Assembly (NCBI GenBank): GCA_934660965.1
Contig: CAKUIM010000005.1
Coordinates: 1 to 64,000, forward strand
Source: an uncultured Oscillospiraceae bacterium
GTDB taxonomy: Bacteria > Bacillota > Clostridia > Oscillospirales > Oscillospiraceae
Direction of reading: 5' to 3'
DNA: 64,000 nt
Shown: one piece after another, positions 26,436-35,177 of the stretch
Position numbering within the stretch: the first letter of the stretch is position 1
Layout of the letters: each line of letters opens with the position of its first letter
Program-made: the position numbers and the translations under genes
The notes under the pieces: model-generated
Told to the model about the DNA's origin: nothing
Seen by the model: the letters and a program-made list of their open reading frames with translations, nothing else
Databases searched by the model: none

Positions 26436-27644
26436 ATGACAGAAAAGAAACTCCCTCTCGAGGGCTTGAAGGTGCTGGACTTCACCATCGCCCTGGCGGG
26501 TCCCTTCACCGCCTGGCAGCTGGCGGACATGGGGGCCGAGGTGTGGAAGATCGAGCGGTACGGCGGCGGCGACCAGTGCCGGGTGTGGGATCCCTTCCTC
26601 AACGGCTTGGGCACCATGTTCGTATCCTACAACAAAAACAAGAAGAGCGTCGAGATGAACCTGGCCGCCGGTGAGGGCAAGGCGGTAATCTATGAGATGG
26701 CCAGGCAGGCCGATGTGGTGATCGAGAACTTCAAAAGCGGATCCATCGACCGGCTGGGTCTGGGGTATGAGAAGCTCAGGGAGCTCAACCCCAAGCTGGT
26801 GTTCATCTCCCTGAGCGGCTTTGGGGCCTCCGGCCCGCTGATGAAGCTGCCCTGCTACGACGCCATCGCCGAGGCCCGCAGCGGCTTCGCCGCCTCCAAC
26901 GGCGACCCGGAGGGCCCGCCCATAAAGGCGGGCAACTGCATCGGCGACACCATCACCGGCCTGTACGGGCTCAACGCGGTGCTGATGGCCCTCATCGAGG
27001 CCCGGCGCACCGGGCAGGGGTGCCGGATCGACATGTCCATGATGGACGTGGGGATGCAGGCGTGCGAGGAAACCATCGTGGACTTCGGCCTCCACGGCCA
27101 AGCCCAGGCCCGCTTCGGCGACCACGACCGTTTCACCGCCCCCTATGGGATGTTCGAGGCCCGGGACGGCTGGTGCGTCATCATCGCCGACACCGAGGAG
27201 CGCTGGCAGGCCCTGTGCGGCGCGCTGGGACATCCCGAGTGGAGGGACGACCCCCGTTTCGCCGACAACGCCGCCCGCGTGGCCCACAGGGACGATTTGG
27301 TGGCGGCGGTTACCGCCGTCACCGTGCGGCTGCACCGGGCGGTGATCGAGTCCAGGCTGCTGGCGGCAGGCGTGCCCGCATCGGCGGTGCTGTCCTTCAT
27401 CGAGGCGTACACCTCCGACCACGCCAACCAGACGGAGCTGACCCAGCTGGTGGACCAGAGGAAGATCGGCCTGATGCGGTTCTACTCCAACCCCATCCGC
27501 TTTGACGGCGAGATCCTCCCCATCCGCCGGGGCGCGCCCCTGCTGGGGGAGGACACCACCGGCGTCCTGCTGGACCTGGGCTATTCCCAGGCGGAGATCG
27601 ACAGGCTGTATGCCGACGGCGTGGTGGGGGCCAGCCTGATTTGA
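26436..27644 (+). CDS. Family III CoA-transferase (active-site Asp present)
   Basis: 402 residues, CaiB size. Features: LKVLDFTIALAGPFTAWQLA, NKNKKSVEMNL, and the catalytic Asp171 in GNCIGDTITG. It should move CoA between substrate and product acids of the pathway, as CaiB does for carnitine, crotonobetaine and gamma-butyrobetaine. The ATG at 26436 follows GGAAAGGAGC. It directly follows a paralogue without the Asp, so a hetero-oligomer is possible. The CaiC-like ligase could prime the CoA pool that this enzyme recycles. Confidence 0.92.
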   Translation: MTEKKLPLEGLKVLDFTIALAGPFTAWQLADMGAEVWKIERYGGGDQCRVWDPFLNGLGTMFVSYNKNKKSVEMNLAAGEGKAVIYEMARQADVVIENFKSGSIDRLGLGYEKLRELNPKLVFISLSGFGASGPLMKLPCYDAIAEARSGFAASNGDPEGPPIKAGNCIGDTITGLYGLNAVLMALIEARRTGQGCRIDMSMMDVGMQACEETIVDFGLHGQAQARFGDHDRFTAPYGMFEARDGWCVIIADTEERWQALCGALGHPEWRDDPRFADNAARVAHRDDLVAAVTAVTVRLHRAVIESRLLAAGVPASAVLSFIEAYTSDHANQTELTQLVDQRKIGLMRFYSNPIRFDGEILPIRRGAPLLGEDTTGVLLDLGYSQAEIDRLYADGVVGASLI

Positions 27645-27670
27645 CCGCCGACGGAAAGGAGCGATGCCCC

Positions 27671-28300
27671 ATGGAATTCAAATGCGTGGTAACGGGGGAC
27701 TTTTTCACCAACTGCTACATCGTGTGGGGCGGGACCCCCGGCCGGGCGGTGCTCATCGACCCGGCGGACGATGCCCCCGGCCTGCTCCGGATTCTGGACG
27801 GCCTGGGGCTTGCCCCGGAGGCGGTGCTGCTCACCCACGGGCACTACGATCACATTCTGGCCGTCCCCGGCCTGCAAAAGCGCTGGCCGGACCTCCCCGT
27901 CTACTGCCACCCCCTGGACGTGCCCCGGGCGCTGACCGAGCGGGACATGGGCCTGACCCGGCCCACCGTGGCCTCCTTCGCCAACCTGCGGCCCCTGGCC
28001 GACGGGCAGGAGCTGACCCTGGCCGGGCTGACCTTCCGGGTTCTCCACACCCCGGGGCACACCCCCGGCTCCGTCACCTTCCAGACCGGGGAGGCGCTGT
28101 TCACCGGGGACACCCTGTTCCACGGGGACATCGGCCGCACCGACTTCGAGGGCGGCGACGACCGGCAGATGAACGCGTCCCTGGCAAGGCTGGCGGCGCT
28201 GGAGGGGGATTACCGCGTCCTGCCCGGCCACGAGGAGGATTCCACCCTGGAGGAGGAGCGGCGGGGCAATCCCTGGCTGCGCTCCGCCGCGGGGCTTTGA
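27671..28300 (+). CDS. MBL-fold metallo-hydrolase (glyoxalase II-like)
   Basis: 209 residues. The metal-binding motif is THGHYDH near residue 57, followed by a GHTPGSVTF site, TGDTLFHGDIGRTD, and a final H in LPGHEEDS. Small proteins of this type hydrolyse thioesters such as S-lactoylglutathione, and some act as thioesterases or polysulfide hydrolases. Within a CoA-pathway operon it might release acids from CoA or clear reactive thioesters; this is only a guess. The ATG at 27671 is chosen because GGAAAGGAGC lies before it. The gene starts 26 nt after the CoA-transferase stop. Confidence 0.88.
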   Translation: MEFKCVVTGDFFTNCYIVWGGTPGRAVLIDPADDAPGLLRILDGLGLAPEAVLLTHGHYDHILAVPGLQKRWPDLPVYCHPLDVPRALTERDMGLTRPTVASFANLRPLADGQELTLAGLTFRVLHTPGHTPGSVTFQTGEALFTGDTLFHGDIGRTDFEGGDDRQMNASLARLAALEGDYRVLPGHEEDSTLEEERRGNPWLRSAAGL

Positions 28301-28337
28301 ACGGGGCCCAATACTTTTTGACATGAGGTGAATTGCT

Positions 28338-29117
28338 ATGGAAGAGAAGAAAAACGTCCTCACCGAGCTGAGGGACGGCGTGCTCATCGTCACCCTGAAC
28401 CGGGAGGAAAAGCGCAACGCCATCGACCCTGACACCGCCAACGAGCTGGAGGCCATCTTCAACAACGCGGAGAAGGACCCCGGCGTGGGGGCCATTCTCA
28501 TCACCGGGGCCGGCGAACGCAGCTTCTGCGCCGGAGAGGACCTGGCCGCCCTGGACGAAAACGGCGAGTGCCTCACCGAGACGGAGCACGGCTTCGCGGG
28601 CATCACCGAGCGGCTGTGCGCCAAGCCCATCGTGTGCGCCTGCAATGGCACGGCGGTGGCCGGGGGCCTGGAGATCGCCCTGGCCTGCGACGTGATCGTG
28701 GCCGCCGACCACGCCCGGTTCGGCCTCACCGAGGTGAAGGTGGGTCTGCTGGCCACCAGCGGCGGCCTGGTCCGCCTGCCCAAGCTGATCCCCGCCAAGA
28801 TCGCCTCCGAGATGTGCCTCACCGGCAATCTGATCAACGCCCAGCGGGCCTATGAGGTGGGCCTCATCAACCACGTGATGCCCAAGGAGCAGGTGATGGA
28901 CAAGGCCATGGAGCTGGCCAAGCAGATGGCCGCCAACGCCCCCATCCCCATGCGCCTGGCCAAGCAGATCCTCCACATGGCCCCCCACACCTCTGTGGAG
29001 GACGGCATGCGGGTGTGCCGCTACATGGCCTGGAAATACGTGGAGGGCACCGAGGACGCCAAGGAGGGCCCCCAGGCCTTCCTGGAGAAGCGCCCGCCCC
29101 AGTGGAAGGGCCGCTGA
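28338..29117 (+). CDS. caiD: Enoyl-CoA hydratase (crotonase fold, CaiD-like)
   Basis: 259 residues, the usual size. The oxyanion-hole segments (CAGEDLAAL near residue 60 and AVAGGLEIALACD near 110) and both acid/base glutamates of crotonase are present: the Glu in GGLEIA and, 20 residues later, the Glu in GLTEVKVG. The region GGLVRLPKLIPAKIA recalls CaiD. It should add water to a 2-enoyl-CoA, for example crotonobetainyl-CoA to carnitinyl-CoA. The ATG at 28338 follows GAGGTGA. It lies between the MBL gene and the CaiA-like dehydrogenase. Confidence 0.9.
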   Translation: MEEKKNVLTELRDGVLIVTLNREEKRNAIDPDTANELEAIFNNAEKDPGVGAILITGAGERSFCAGEDLAALDENGECLTETEHGFAGITERLCAKPIVCACNGTAVAGGLEIALACDVIVAADHARFGLTEVKVGLLATSGGLVRLPKLIPAKIASEMCLTGNLINAQRAYEVGLINHVMPKEQVMDKAMELAKQMAANAPIPMRLAKQILHMAPHTSVEDGMRVCRYMAWKYVEGTEDAKEGPQAFLEKRPPQWKGR

Positions 29118-29200
29118 GCCGCTTTCGTTGGAACCGGCCCTCCGCCTGAGCACGGGCGGGGCCGCCAAAATAACCGAATGATCATGGAGGGATGACAGTT

Positions 29201-30337
29201 ATGGATTTCAGACCGACTGAAGAGCAGGAGCTGATGGTACAGGCCATCGAGGAAGCCATGACCCGGGAGAATCTGGAGACCTACTTCCAGGACTGCGACA
29301 AGGAGCACAAGCACCCCAAGAAGTGGTGGGACATTCTGGACGAGCTGGGCCTGTTCAGCATGTTCCTGCCCGAGGAGGCCGGGGGCGATGGCGAGGGTGC
29401 CGTCACCATGTTCCTGGTGATGGAGGCTCTGGGCCGCTGCGGCGGGCCCATCTACCTCTTCTGGGACCACGTGAAGGCCGACGCCCTGCTGGAGAACGGC
29501 ACCAAGGAGCAGATCGACAAGTTCATGCCCATGTTCTTTGAGGGCAAGCCCGCCTTCGCCCAGGGCTTCTCCGAGCCCAACGCGGGCACCGACCTGTCCC
29601 CCGCCACCATCTCCACCACCTACACCCGCCGCAACGGCAAGGTGTACATCAACGGCCACAAGCACTTCATCTCCGGGGCTCAGGAGAGCGACTACTGCCT
29701 CACCCTGGCCAAGAATGCGGACAATCCCGAGCAGCTCACGTTGTGGTTCGTGCCCACCAACGTCCCCGGCAGCAAGAAGGAGCCCATGGAGAAGATGGGC
29801 ATCAACATGGAGAACGTCAACGACATCTGGTTTGACGAGGTGGAGATTGACGAGTCCGACATGTTCTCCTTCGAGGGCAACGGCCTGATGGCCACCAGCA
29901 AGGGCTTTGACTACGAGCGGCTTATCGACGCCTTCAACGCCTACGGGCAGGCCCTGTGCGCCTATGAGGATGCCTGCCGCTACGCCAACCAGCGCATCGT
30001 CAAGGGCCAGGAGATCGGCCGCCTCCAGCTCATCCAGAACCACATCATGCAGATGACCATGCACATCGAGGCTATGCGCAACATGCTGCTCCACTACGCC
30101 TGGAACAAGGACAACGGCATGCTCACCCGCGCCGAGGCGTCCATTGCCAAGCAGTTCTGCTCCGAGAGCGCCAACGAGGTGGTGGACCACGCCCTCCAGG
30201 TCCTGGGCGGCATCGGTTTCTGCGGCAGCCGGGTCAGCCGCATCTACCGCGACCTGCGCATCACCCGCATTTCCGGCGGCACCGGCGAGATTCAGACCGT
30301 CATCGCCGCCCGGCAGGTGCTCAAGAAGTACCGCTGA
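29201..30337 (+). CDS. caiA: CaiA-like acyl-CoA dehydrogenase/enoyl-CoA reductase
   Basis: 378 residues, CaiA size. It is very close in wording to E. coli crotonobetainyl-CoA reductase: MDFRPTEEQEL, TYTRRNGKVYINGHKHFI, LCAYEDACRYANQR, GRLQLIQ and ISGGTGEIQ near the end. Like CaiA it lacks the usual Bcd-type catalytic Glu (Y-E-G-T), having S-G-G-T there instead. Such enzymes reduce an enoyl-CoA with electrons from FixAB. I start at the ATG at 29201 because GGAGG is too close to the ATG at 29192. The product could be gamma-butyrobetainyl-CoA or an analogue. Confidence 0.92.
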   Translation: MDFRPTEEQELMVQAIEEAMTRENLETYFQDCDKEHKHPKKWWDILDELGLFSMFLPEEAGGDGEGAVTMFLVMEALGRCGGPIYLFWDHVKADALLENGTKEQIDKFMPMFFEGKPAFAQGFSEPNAGTDLSPATISTTYTRRNGKVYINGHKHFISGAQESDYCLTLAKNADNPEQLTLWFVPTNVPGSKKEPMEKMGINMENVNDIWFDEVEIDESDMFSFEGNGLMATSKGFDYERLIDAFNAYGQALCAYEDACRYANQRIVKGQEIGRLQLIQNHIMQMTMHIEAMRNMLLHYAWNKDNGMLTRAEASIAKQFCSESANEVVDHALQVLGGIGFCGSRVSRIYRDLRITRISGGTGEIQTVIAARQVLKKYR

Positions 30338-30370
30338 TCTCAAAAACCATCTGAAAAGGAGTGTTCCCTC

Positions 30371-31510
30371 ATGGAATTTAAGTGGAACGACGAACAGCAG
30401 CTCATGCAGACCATGTTCCGGGAGTTCGTGGAGAAGGAGCTGCGCCCCATCGCCGCCGAGCTGGACGAGGAGGAGCGCTTCCCCGCCGAGCTGATCCCCA
30501 AGCTTGGCGAGATCGGCCTGCTGGGCATCCCCATCGCCGAGGAATTCGGCGGCGTGGGCATGGGCAACCTGGAGTACGTCATGGCGGTGGAAGAGATCTC
30601 CAGGGTCTGCGCCAGCACCGGCGTCACCGTCTCCGCCCACACCTCCCTGTGCTGCTGGCCCATCGAGCACTTCGGTACCCGGGAGCAGAAGGAGAAGTAC
30701 CTGCCCGACCTGGCCTCCGGAGAGAAGCTGGGCGCTTTCGGCCTCACCGAGCCCAACGCAGGCACCGACGCGGCCATGCAGCGCACCACCGCCGAGGACA
30801 AGGACGACCACTGGCTGCTCAACGGCTCCAAGATTTTCATCACCAACGGCGAGGTGGCCGACACCTACGTAGTGTTCGCCATGACCGACAAGGACGCGGG
30901 CAGCAAGGGCATCTCCGCCTTCATCCTTGAGAAGGGCTGGGAGGGCTTCTCCTTCGGCAGCCACGAGAAGAAAATGGGCATCCGGGGCTCCTCCACCTGC
31001 GAGCTGGTGTTCGAGAACGTGAAGGTGCCCCGCGAGAACCTGCTGGGCGAGCTCAACAAGGGCTTCAAGATCGCCATGATGACGCTCGACGGCGGGCGCA
31101 TCGGCATCGCCGCCCAGGCGCTGGGCATCGCCCAGGGCGCCATCGACGAGACGGTGAAGTACGTCAAGGACCGCGTGCAGTTCGGCAAGCCCATTTCCAA
31201 GTTCCAGAACACCCAGTTCATGCTGGCCGAGATGCAGACCCGGGTGGACGCCGCCCGCCTGCTGGTTTACCGGGCCGCCGCCGCCAAGGACGCGGGAGAC
31301 CCCTACTCCTCGGACGCGGCCATGGCCAAGCTGTTCGCCTCCGAGACCGCCCGGGAGGTCACCTGGCGGGCCGTGCAGCTCTTCGGCGGCTACGGCTACA
31401 CCCGGGACTACCCCGTGGAGCGCATGATGCGGGACGCCAAGATCACCGAAATCTATGAGGGCACCTCCGAGGTGCAGAAGATGGTCATCGCCTCCCGCAT
31501 GGGTCTGTAA
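30371..31510 (+). CDS. Short-chain acyl-CoA dehydrogenase (butyryl-CoA dehydrogenase-like)
   Basis: 379 residues. Canonical features: LTEPNAGTDAAMQ, FITNGEVADTYVVFA, LFGGYGYTRDYPVERMMRD and the catalytic Glu in IYEGTSEVQ. It is closer to clostridial Bcd than its upstream neighbour, from which it is only 33 nt away. So the operon has one dehydrogenase with and one without the usual catalytic base, perhaps for two successive steps (for example oxidation of an acyl-CoA and reduction of an enoyl-CoA) with the FixAB pair as shared electron carrier. The ATG at 30371 follows AAAAGGAG. Confidence 0.93.
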   Translation: MEFKWNDEQQLMQTMFREFVEKELRPIAAELDEEERFPAELIPKLGEIGLLGIPIAEEFGGVGMGNLEYVMAVEEISRVCASTGVTVSAHTSLCCWPIEHFGTREQKEKYLPDLASGEKLGAFGLTEPNAGTDAAMQRTTAEDKDDHWLLNGSKIFITNGEVADTYVVFAMTDKDAGSKGISAFILEKGWEGFSFGSHEKKMGIRGSSTCELVFENVKVPRENLLGELNKGFKIAMMTLDGGRIGIAAQALGIAQGAIDETVKYVKDRVQFGKPISKFQNTQFMLAEMQTRVDAARLLVYRAAAAKDAGDPYSSDAAMAKLFASETAREVTWRAVQLFGGYGYTRDYPVERMMRDAKITEIYEGTSEVQKMVIASRMGL

Positions 31511-31586
31511 GGGTCCGACTGTCCGTTTCAAGCCGGCGGGGCGCCGCCATACGGCGCCCCACCACCGCAGAAAGGAGTTCAACCCT

Positions 31587-31724
31587 ATGGGAGAGATTGT
31601 CTATTCCATCCTCATCGGCGGCTTCCTGGCCCTGTCCGGCGTCTTCATGAACGTCTACCTCAAGCGCGAGGAGAAAAAATGGGTCTCCGGAGATAAGGAG
31701 GAGCGGAAGGAGAGCGGCACATGA
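31587..31724 (+). CDS. Small single-TM protein coupled to the SSS symporter (45 aa)
   Basis: 45 residues, with AAAGGAG before the ATG at 31587. One hydrophobic segment (IVYSILIGGFLALSGVFMNVYL) is followed by a basic/acidic tail (KREEKKWVSGDKEERKE). Its stop overlaps the start of the symporter gene (ATGA), which implies translational coupling. Some SSS-family transporters have such a small membrane partner upstream. Function not known; a symporter accessory subunit is the best guess. Confidence 0.75.
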   Translation: MGEIVYSILIGGFLALSGVFMNVYLKREEKKWVSGDKEERKESGT

Positions 31725-33349
31725 ACGGTGCAAACAGTATGATTTTCTTTGCGGGCGTCATCGTCAGCATCATCATCTACCTGGTGGTGGGCCTGCTGGC
31801 GGGGCGCAAGGTCAAGGACATCGACGACTACTATGTCAGCGGCCGCAACGCCCCCACCATCCTCATCGCGGGCACCCTGTTTGCCTCCATGCTGTCGGTG
31901 AACGGCTTCACGGGAGACCAGAGCTTCTGCTACACCGGCAACATCACCTCCCTGGTGCTGCTCAACTCCATATGTGCCTGTGGATATGTATTCGGGCCGC
32001 TGTTCTTCGGGCGCTACCTGCGCCGGTCGGAGTGCGGCACCATGCCGGAGTACTTCGGCATGCGCTACAAGGACCCCCGCAACCGCCGGATCGCCGGCAT
32101 CATCACCATCATCTCGCTGACGGCCTACCTGCTGGCCTGCATCACCGGCATAGGCATCCTCATGCAGGAGCTCACCAGTCTGAGCTATGAGCTGTGCCTG
32201 TTCATCGCCTGGGTCTGCTTTACCGCGTTCACCTTCTACTCCGGCTCCAAGGGCGTCATCATCACCGACACCATGATGTTCATGGTGTTCATCGCGGCCG
32301 CCATCATCGCCGGGCCCTACATCTTCAAGGCCCAGGGCGGCATCGGCAGCCTGCTGCAAAACCTGATGAACAACCCCAATGCCCCCGAGGGCCTGCTGGA
32401 CTACTATGGCAACATTCCCGGCACCGGGGCCTCCAACGTATTCGGTGCGGTGATGTACGCCGTCACCATGGGCATCATCTGGTTCATCACTGTGGCAGTC
32501 TCCCCCTGGCAGGCGGGACGCAACCTGATGGCCAAGAGCGAGCACGTCACCTTCCGCTCCGGCGCGGTGGCCGCCATCTGCACCACGGTGTTCCTGCTGT
32601 ATGTGAACATTATGTCCATCTCGGTCATCAACCTCAACCCCAACATGGAGGACCCCCAGCGGGTGCTGATCTGGGCGGCCTTCAACGTCATGCCCAAGCT
32701 GGTAGGCACCCTGCTGCTGGCGGGCATCATGGCTGCGGGGCTGTCCTCCGCCTCCACCTTCCTGTCGGTGGTGGGCTTCTCGGTCACGTCGGACATCTTC
32801 CACGTGGAGTTCAAGGACGAGAAGCAGCAGCTTCGCACCAGCCGCATCATCATGCTGGCGGTGGGCATCGTCTCGCTGATCCTGGCCTATCTGAATCTGG
32901 GCGGGGTGCGGGTGGTCTCCTGGTTTGCCTCCACCATCATCGCCTCCTCCTGGCTGGTGCCCGGCGTTGGAAGCATCGTGTCCCCCAGGCTGTCCGCCGC
33001 CGGGGCCCGGTGGTCCATGACGGCGGGCTTCCTGGGCTTCATCATCTCCAAGTGCCTGGTGGGCTTCGGGGTCGCCCCCTTCAGCAGCATTTTCATCAAC
33101 TTCCTGGACCCCTTCTTCATCGGATTGTACCTGAGCCTTGTCTTCGCGGTCATCGGCTCCAGGGTCAGGCCGGTGACGGCGGAGGAGTCCGCCTACCGGG
33201 ACAGCCTGCTGGTCCTGCCCAAGGAGGAGCGGGTCGGCCGGGAGTATCAGATTGACCGGCGCTACGGCTGGCTGCTGATCGTCATGGGCGTGCTGACCAC
33301 CCTGTTCCTGCTGCTGAACTGGGCCCTGCCCTACAACGGCCTGATCTGA
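31721..33349 (+). CDS. Sodium:solute symporter (SSS family)
   Basis: 542 residues with about 13-14 TM segments. Typical SSS sequence: DDYYVSGRNAPTILIAGTLFAS near residue 35, GYVFGPLFFGRYLRRSECGTMPEYFG near residue 85, and AAGLSSASTFLSVVGFSVTSD near residue 340. It probably imports the substrate of the Cai/Fix-like pathway with Na+, in place of the BCCT antiporter CaiT of enterobacteria. The ATG overlaps the stop of the small upstream protein; AAGGAGAGC lies before it. The last gene of this operon before a ~300-nt non-coding gap. Confidence 0.92.
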   Translation: MNGANSMIFFAGVIVSIIIYLVVGLLAGRKVKDIDDYYVSGRNAPTILIAGTLFASMLSVNGFTGDQSFCYTGNITSLVLLNSICACGYVFGPLFFGRYLRRSECGTMPEYFGMRYKDPRNRRIAGIITIISLTAYLLACITGIGILMQELTSLSYELCLFIAWVCFTAFTFYSGSKGVIITDTMMFMVFIAAAIIAGPYIFKAQGGIGSLLQNLMNNPNAPEGLLDYYGNIPGTGASNVFGAVMYAVTMGIIWFITVAVSPWQAGRNLMAKSEHVTFRSGAVAAICTTVFLLYVNIMSISVINLNPNMEDPQRVLIWAAFNVMPKLVGTLLLAGIMAAGLSSASTFLSVVGFSVTSDIFHVEFKDEKQQLRTSRIIMLAVGIVSLILAYLNLGGVRVVSWFASTIIASSWLVPGVGSIVSPRLSAAGARWSMTAGFLGFIISKCLVGFGVAPFSSIFINFLDPFFIGLYLSLVFAVIGSRVRPVTAEESAYRDSLLVLPKEERVGREYQIDRRYGWLLIVMGVLTTLFLLLNWALPYNGLI

Positions 33350-33648
33350 GGACTGGTCCCGAGGCGCAAAGAGGGCGCCGTATATGAGCGCGGCCGCCCC
33401 GCTCCGCCTGGTGAGCAGCCCCAGCCTTCCGGCGGCGCCGCCGCTGGCCAACAGCCGAACCTGCACCGCTTTCGTCATGCCGCTGTCCGCCAGTGAGCTT
33501 ACCGGCGGCAGCTTCAATCCCCGGCCTTCGCCGGGCGCAAGGCGTGAGCGCCCCGGCGCGAAACTGACAAAGAGGAGGTAAAAGAGAGAAAAACCAGCGG
33601 CAATCCCCCCTATCGGCTCGTATTTCAAAAGATTCGGAGGAAATTGTT
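33350..33648. other. GC-rich intergenic region without a recognised gene
   Basis: About 300 nt between the symporter and the MFS gene. A 65-codon open frame at 33384-33581 has no ribosome binding site and low-complexity Ala/Pro/Ser/Arg sequence, so it is not called. The segments gcgccggcggcg-type and ccccggccttcgccggg form small hairpins. I saw no terminator with a T run; transcription may continue into the MFS gene. Confidence 0.5.
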
Positions 33649-34920
33649 ATGAAAAAACCGCAAGGCAAAAAGTTCCTGACCTTCATCCTGATGGTGATCT
33701 CCTTGAACACCATCTACGTGCTGCCCTACCTGCTGTACTCCTACTACACCCCGCTCCAGGAGGCCATGGGCCTGGTGGGCCGGGACGCGGACTACGGCCG
33801 TCTGCTCAATGTGTACGGCATCGCCAACGTGATTTTGTACCTGCCCGGCGGCTGGATCGCCGACAAGTTCGACCCCAAGAAGCTGCTGGTATTTTCCATG
33901 GTCAGCACCGGCCTTTTGGGCATATGGGAGTCCTTCTGGCCCAGCTACACCATGCTGATGATTATCCACGTGCTGTGGGCCGTCACCACCGTGCTCACCT
34001 TCTGGTCCTCCTCCATCAAGTGCATCAATCTGCTGGCCGACTCCAATGAGCAGGGCGGCATGTTCGGCAGCCTGGAGGCCCTGCGCGGCGTGGTCGGCCT
34101 GATCGTCACCACCGTCTGCGTGTCTCTGTTTAACCTGCTCAAGGCCGACAGCTCCAATGCCATGAGCACCATTGTGCGCGTGGTGTCCGGCATTATGATC
34201 GCCGTGGGCATTGCCCTGGCCCTGCTCATGCCCAAATCCAATGTCCAGGGCGCCACAAACGCCACCCTTATCGACAGCATCAAGGCCATGGGCGTGGCCT
34301 TCAAGCGGCCCATCACCTACCTGCTGGCCGGCATGATCTTCTGCGGATCCATGTCCCTGGCCTCCGCCAGCTACTACGCCCCTTACCTCCAGAAATTCTG
34401 CGGCATGCCCACCAACATCGCCGTCACCTTCACCAGCTACCGGGCTATCATCTGCCAGCTCATCGCCGCCTCCCTGGCCGCCCTGCTGGCCACCAAGCTG
34501 AAGAACTCCAGCCTGCCCATGATCGGCGCGGGCATCGTGGGGATCGCCTGCTTCGTCGGCATGATTCTGGTCCCCGCCTCCGCCGCTGTGCTGTGGCCCA
34601 TCATGATCCTCACCATCGTGGCCTCCATGGCCGTGTACGTGTTCCGCGCGCTGTACTACGCCACCGTGGACGAGAGCGGCACCCCCAAGAATGTGGTGGG
34701 CAGCGTCATCGGCATCGCCTCCCTGCTGGGCTTCCTGCCTGACACCTTCTACACCTCCCTGTGCGGAAGCTGGCTGGATGCCGACCCCATGGGCGGCTAT
34801 AAGAAAATCTTCATCGCCGCCTGCTGTTCCATGGTGCTGGGCCTGGTGTGCGCGTTCCTGGCAAACCGTCTCATCAAGAAGTACCACGCCTCCAATCCCA
34901 ACGCCGCCTCCGCGGAGTAA
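33649..34920 (+). CDS. Major facilitator superfamily transporter
   Basis: 423 residues with about 12 hydrophobic helices. The MFS loop 2-3 motif is visible as GGWIADKFDPKKLL near residue 68. The substrate is unknown. The ATG at 33649 follows CGGAGGAAATTGTT. It leads a possible operon with a C-S lyase-like aminotransferase, an M20 amidohydrolase and an esterase, though a terminator-like hairpin separates it from the lyase gene. It might import amino acid conjugates or export the products. Confidence 0.9.
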   Translation: MKKPQGKKFLTFILMVISLNTIYVLPYLLYSYYTPLQEAMGLVGRDADYGRLLNVYGIANVILYLPGGWIADKFDPKKLLVFSMVSTGLLGIWESFWPSYTMLMIIHVLWAVTTVLTFWSSSIKCINLLADSNEQGGMFGSLEALRGVVGLIVTTVCVSLFNLLKADSSNAMSTIVRVVSGIMIAVGIALALLMPKSNVQGATNATLIDSIKAMGVAFKRPITYLLAGMIFCGSMSLASASYYAPYLQKFCGMPTNIAVTFTSYRAIICQLIAASLAALLATKLKNSSLPMIGAGIVGIACFVGMILVPASAAVLWPIMILTIVASMAVYVFRALYYATVDESGTPKNVVGSVIGIASLLGFLPDTFYTSLCGSWLDADPMGGYKKIFIAACCSMVLGLVCAFLANRLIKKYHASNPNAASAE

Positions 34921-34934
34921 TCCGGCCCTTTTCA

Positions 34935-34975
34935 GCGCGGAGCCGCCCCCCGCGGCGGCTCCGCGCCCTTCCCTT
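34935..34975 (+). terminator. GC-rich hairpin after the MFS gene (terminator-like)
   Basis: Arms 34935-34946 (gcgcggagccgc) and 34955-34966 are perfectly complementary, followed by a C/T-rich tract but not a clean T run. It is either a weak terminator or an mRNA-stabilising stem in the 257-nt gap before the next gene. Confidence 0.5.
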
Positions 34976-35177
34976 TCCTTCCCTTCTCTTCCCGGGGAGA
35001 AGGGACAATGACTTCTGCTTTTATTCCCGGAACGGCCGTCATGCTGTGTGCCGGACCCATCCATGGATGAGCGGTGCTCAAGCTGCCCCCGGCCGGCAGG
35101 CCGGACAGCCGGCCTTATGGAGCTGCCGGACGCGTAAGCGGACCAGCATAGAAACAAGATAAAGGAAGGATCCCAAT

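Noticed and set aside
29021..31582. 853-codon frame on the minus strand opposite the two acyl-CoA dehydrogenases
   Set aside because: It is a mirror of two well-supported genes with conserved dehydrogenase motifs; the antisense protein is Gly/Leu/His/Val-rich and matches no family.
33384..33581. 65-codon plus-strand frame between the symporter and MFS genes
   Set aside because: No ribosome binding site and biased Ala/Pro/Arg composition. It may be a decayed or repeat sequence, but there is no basis to call a gene.
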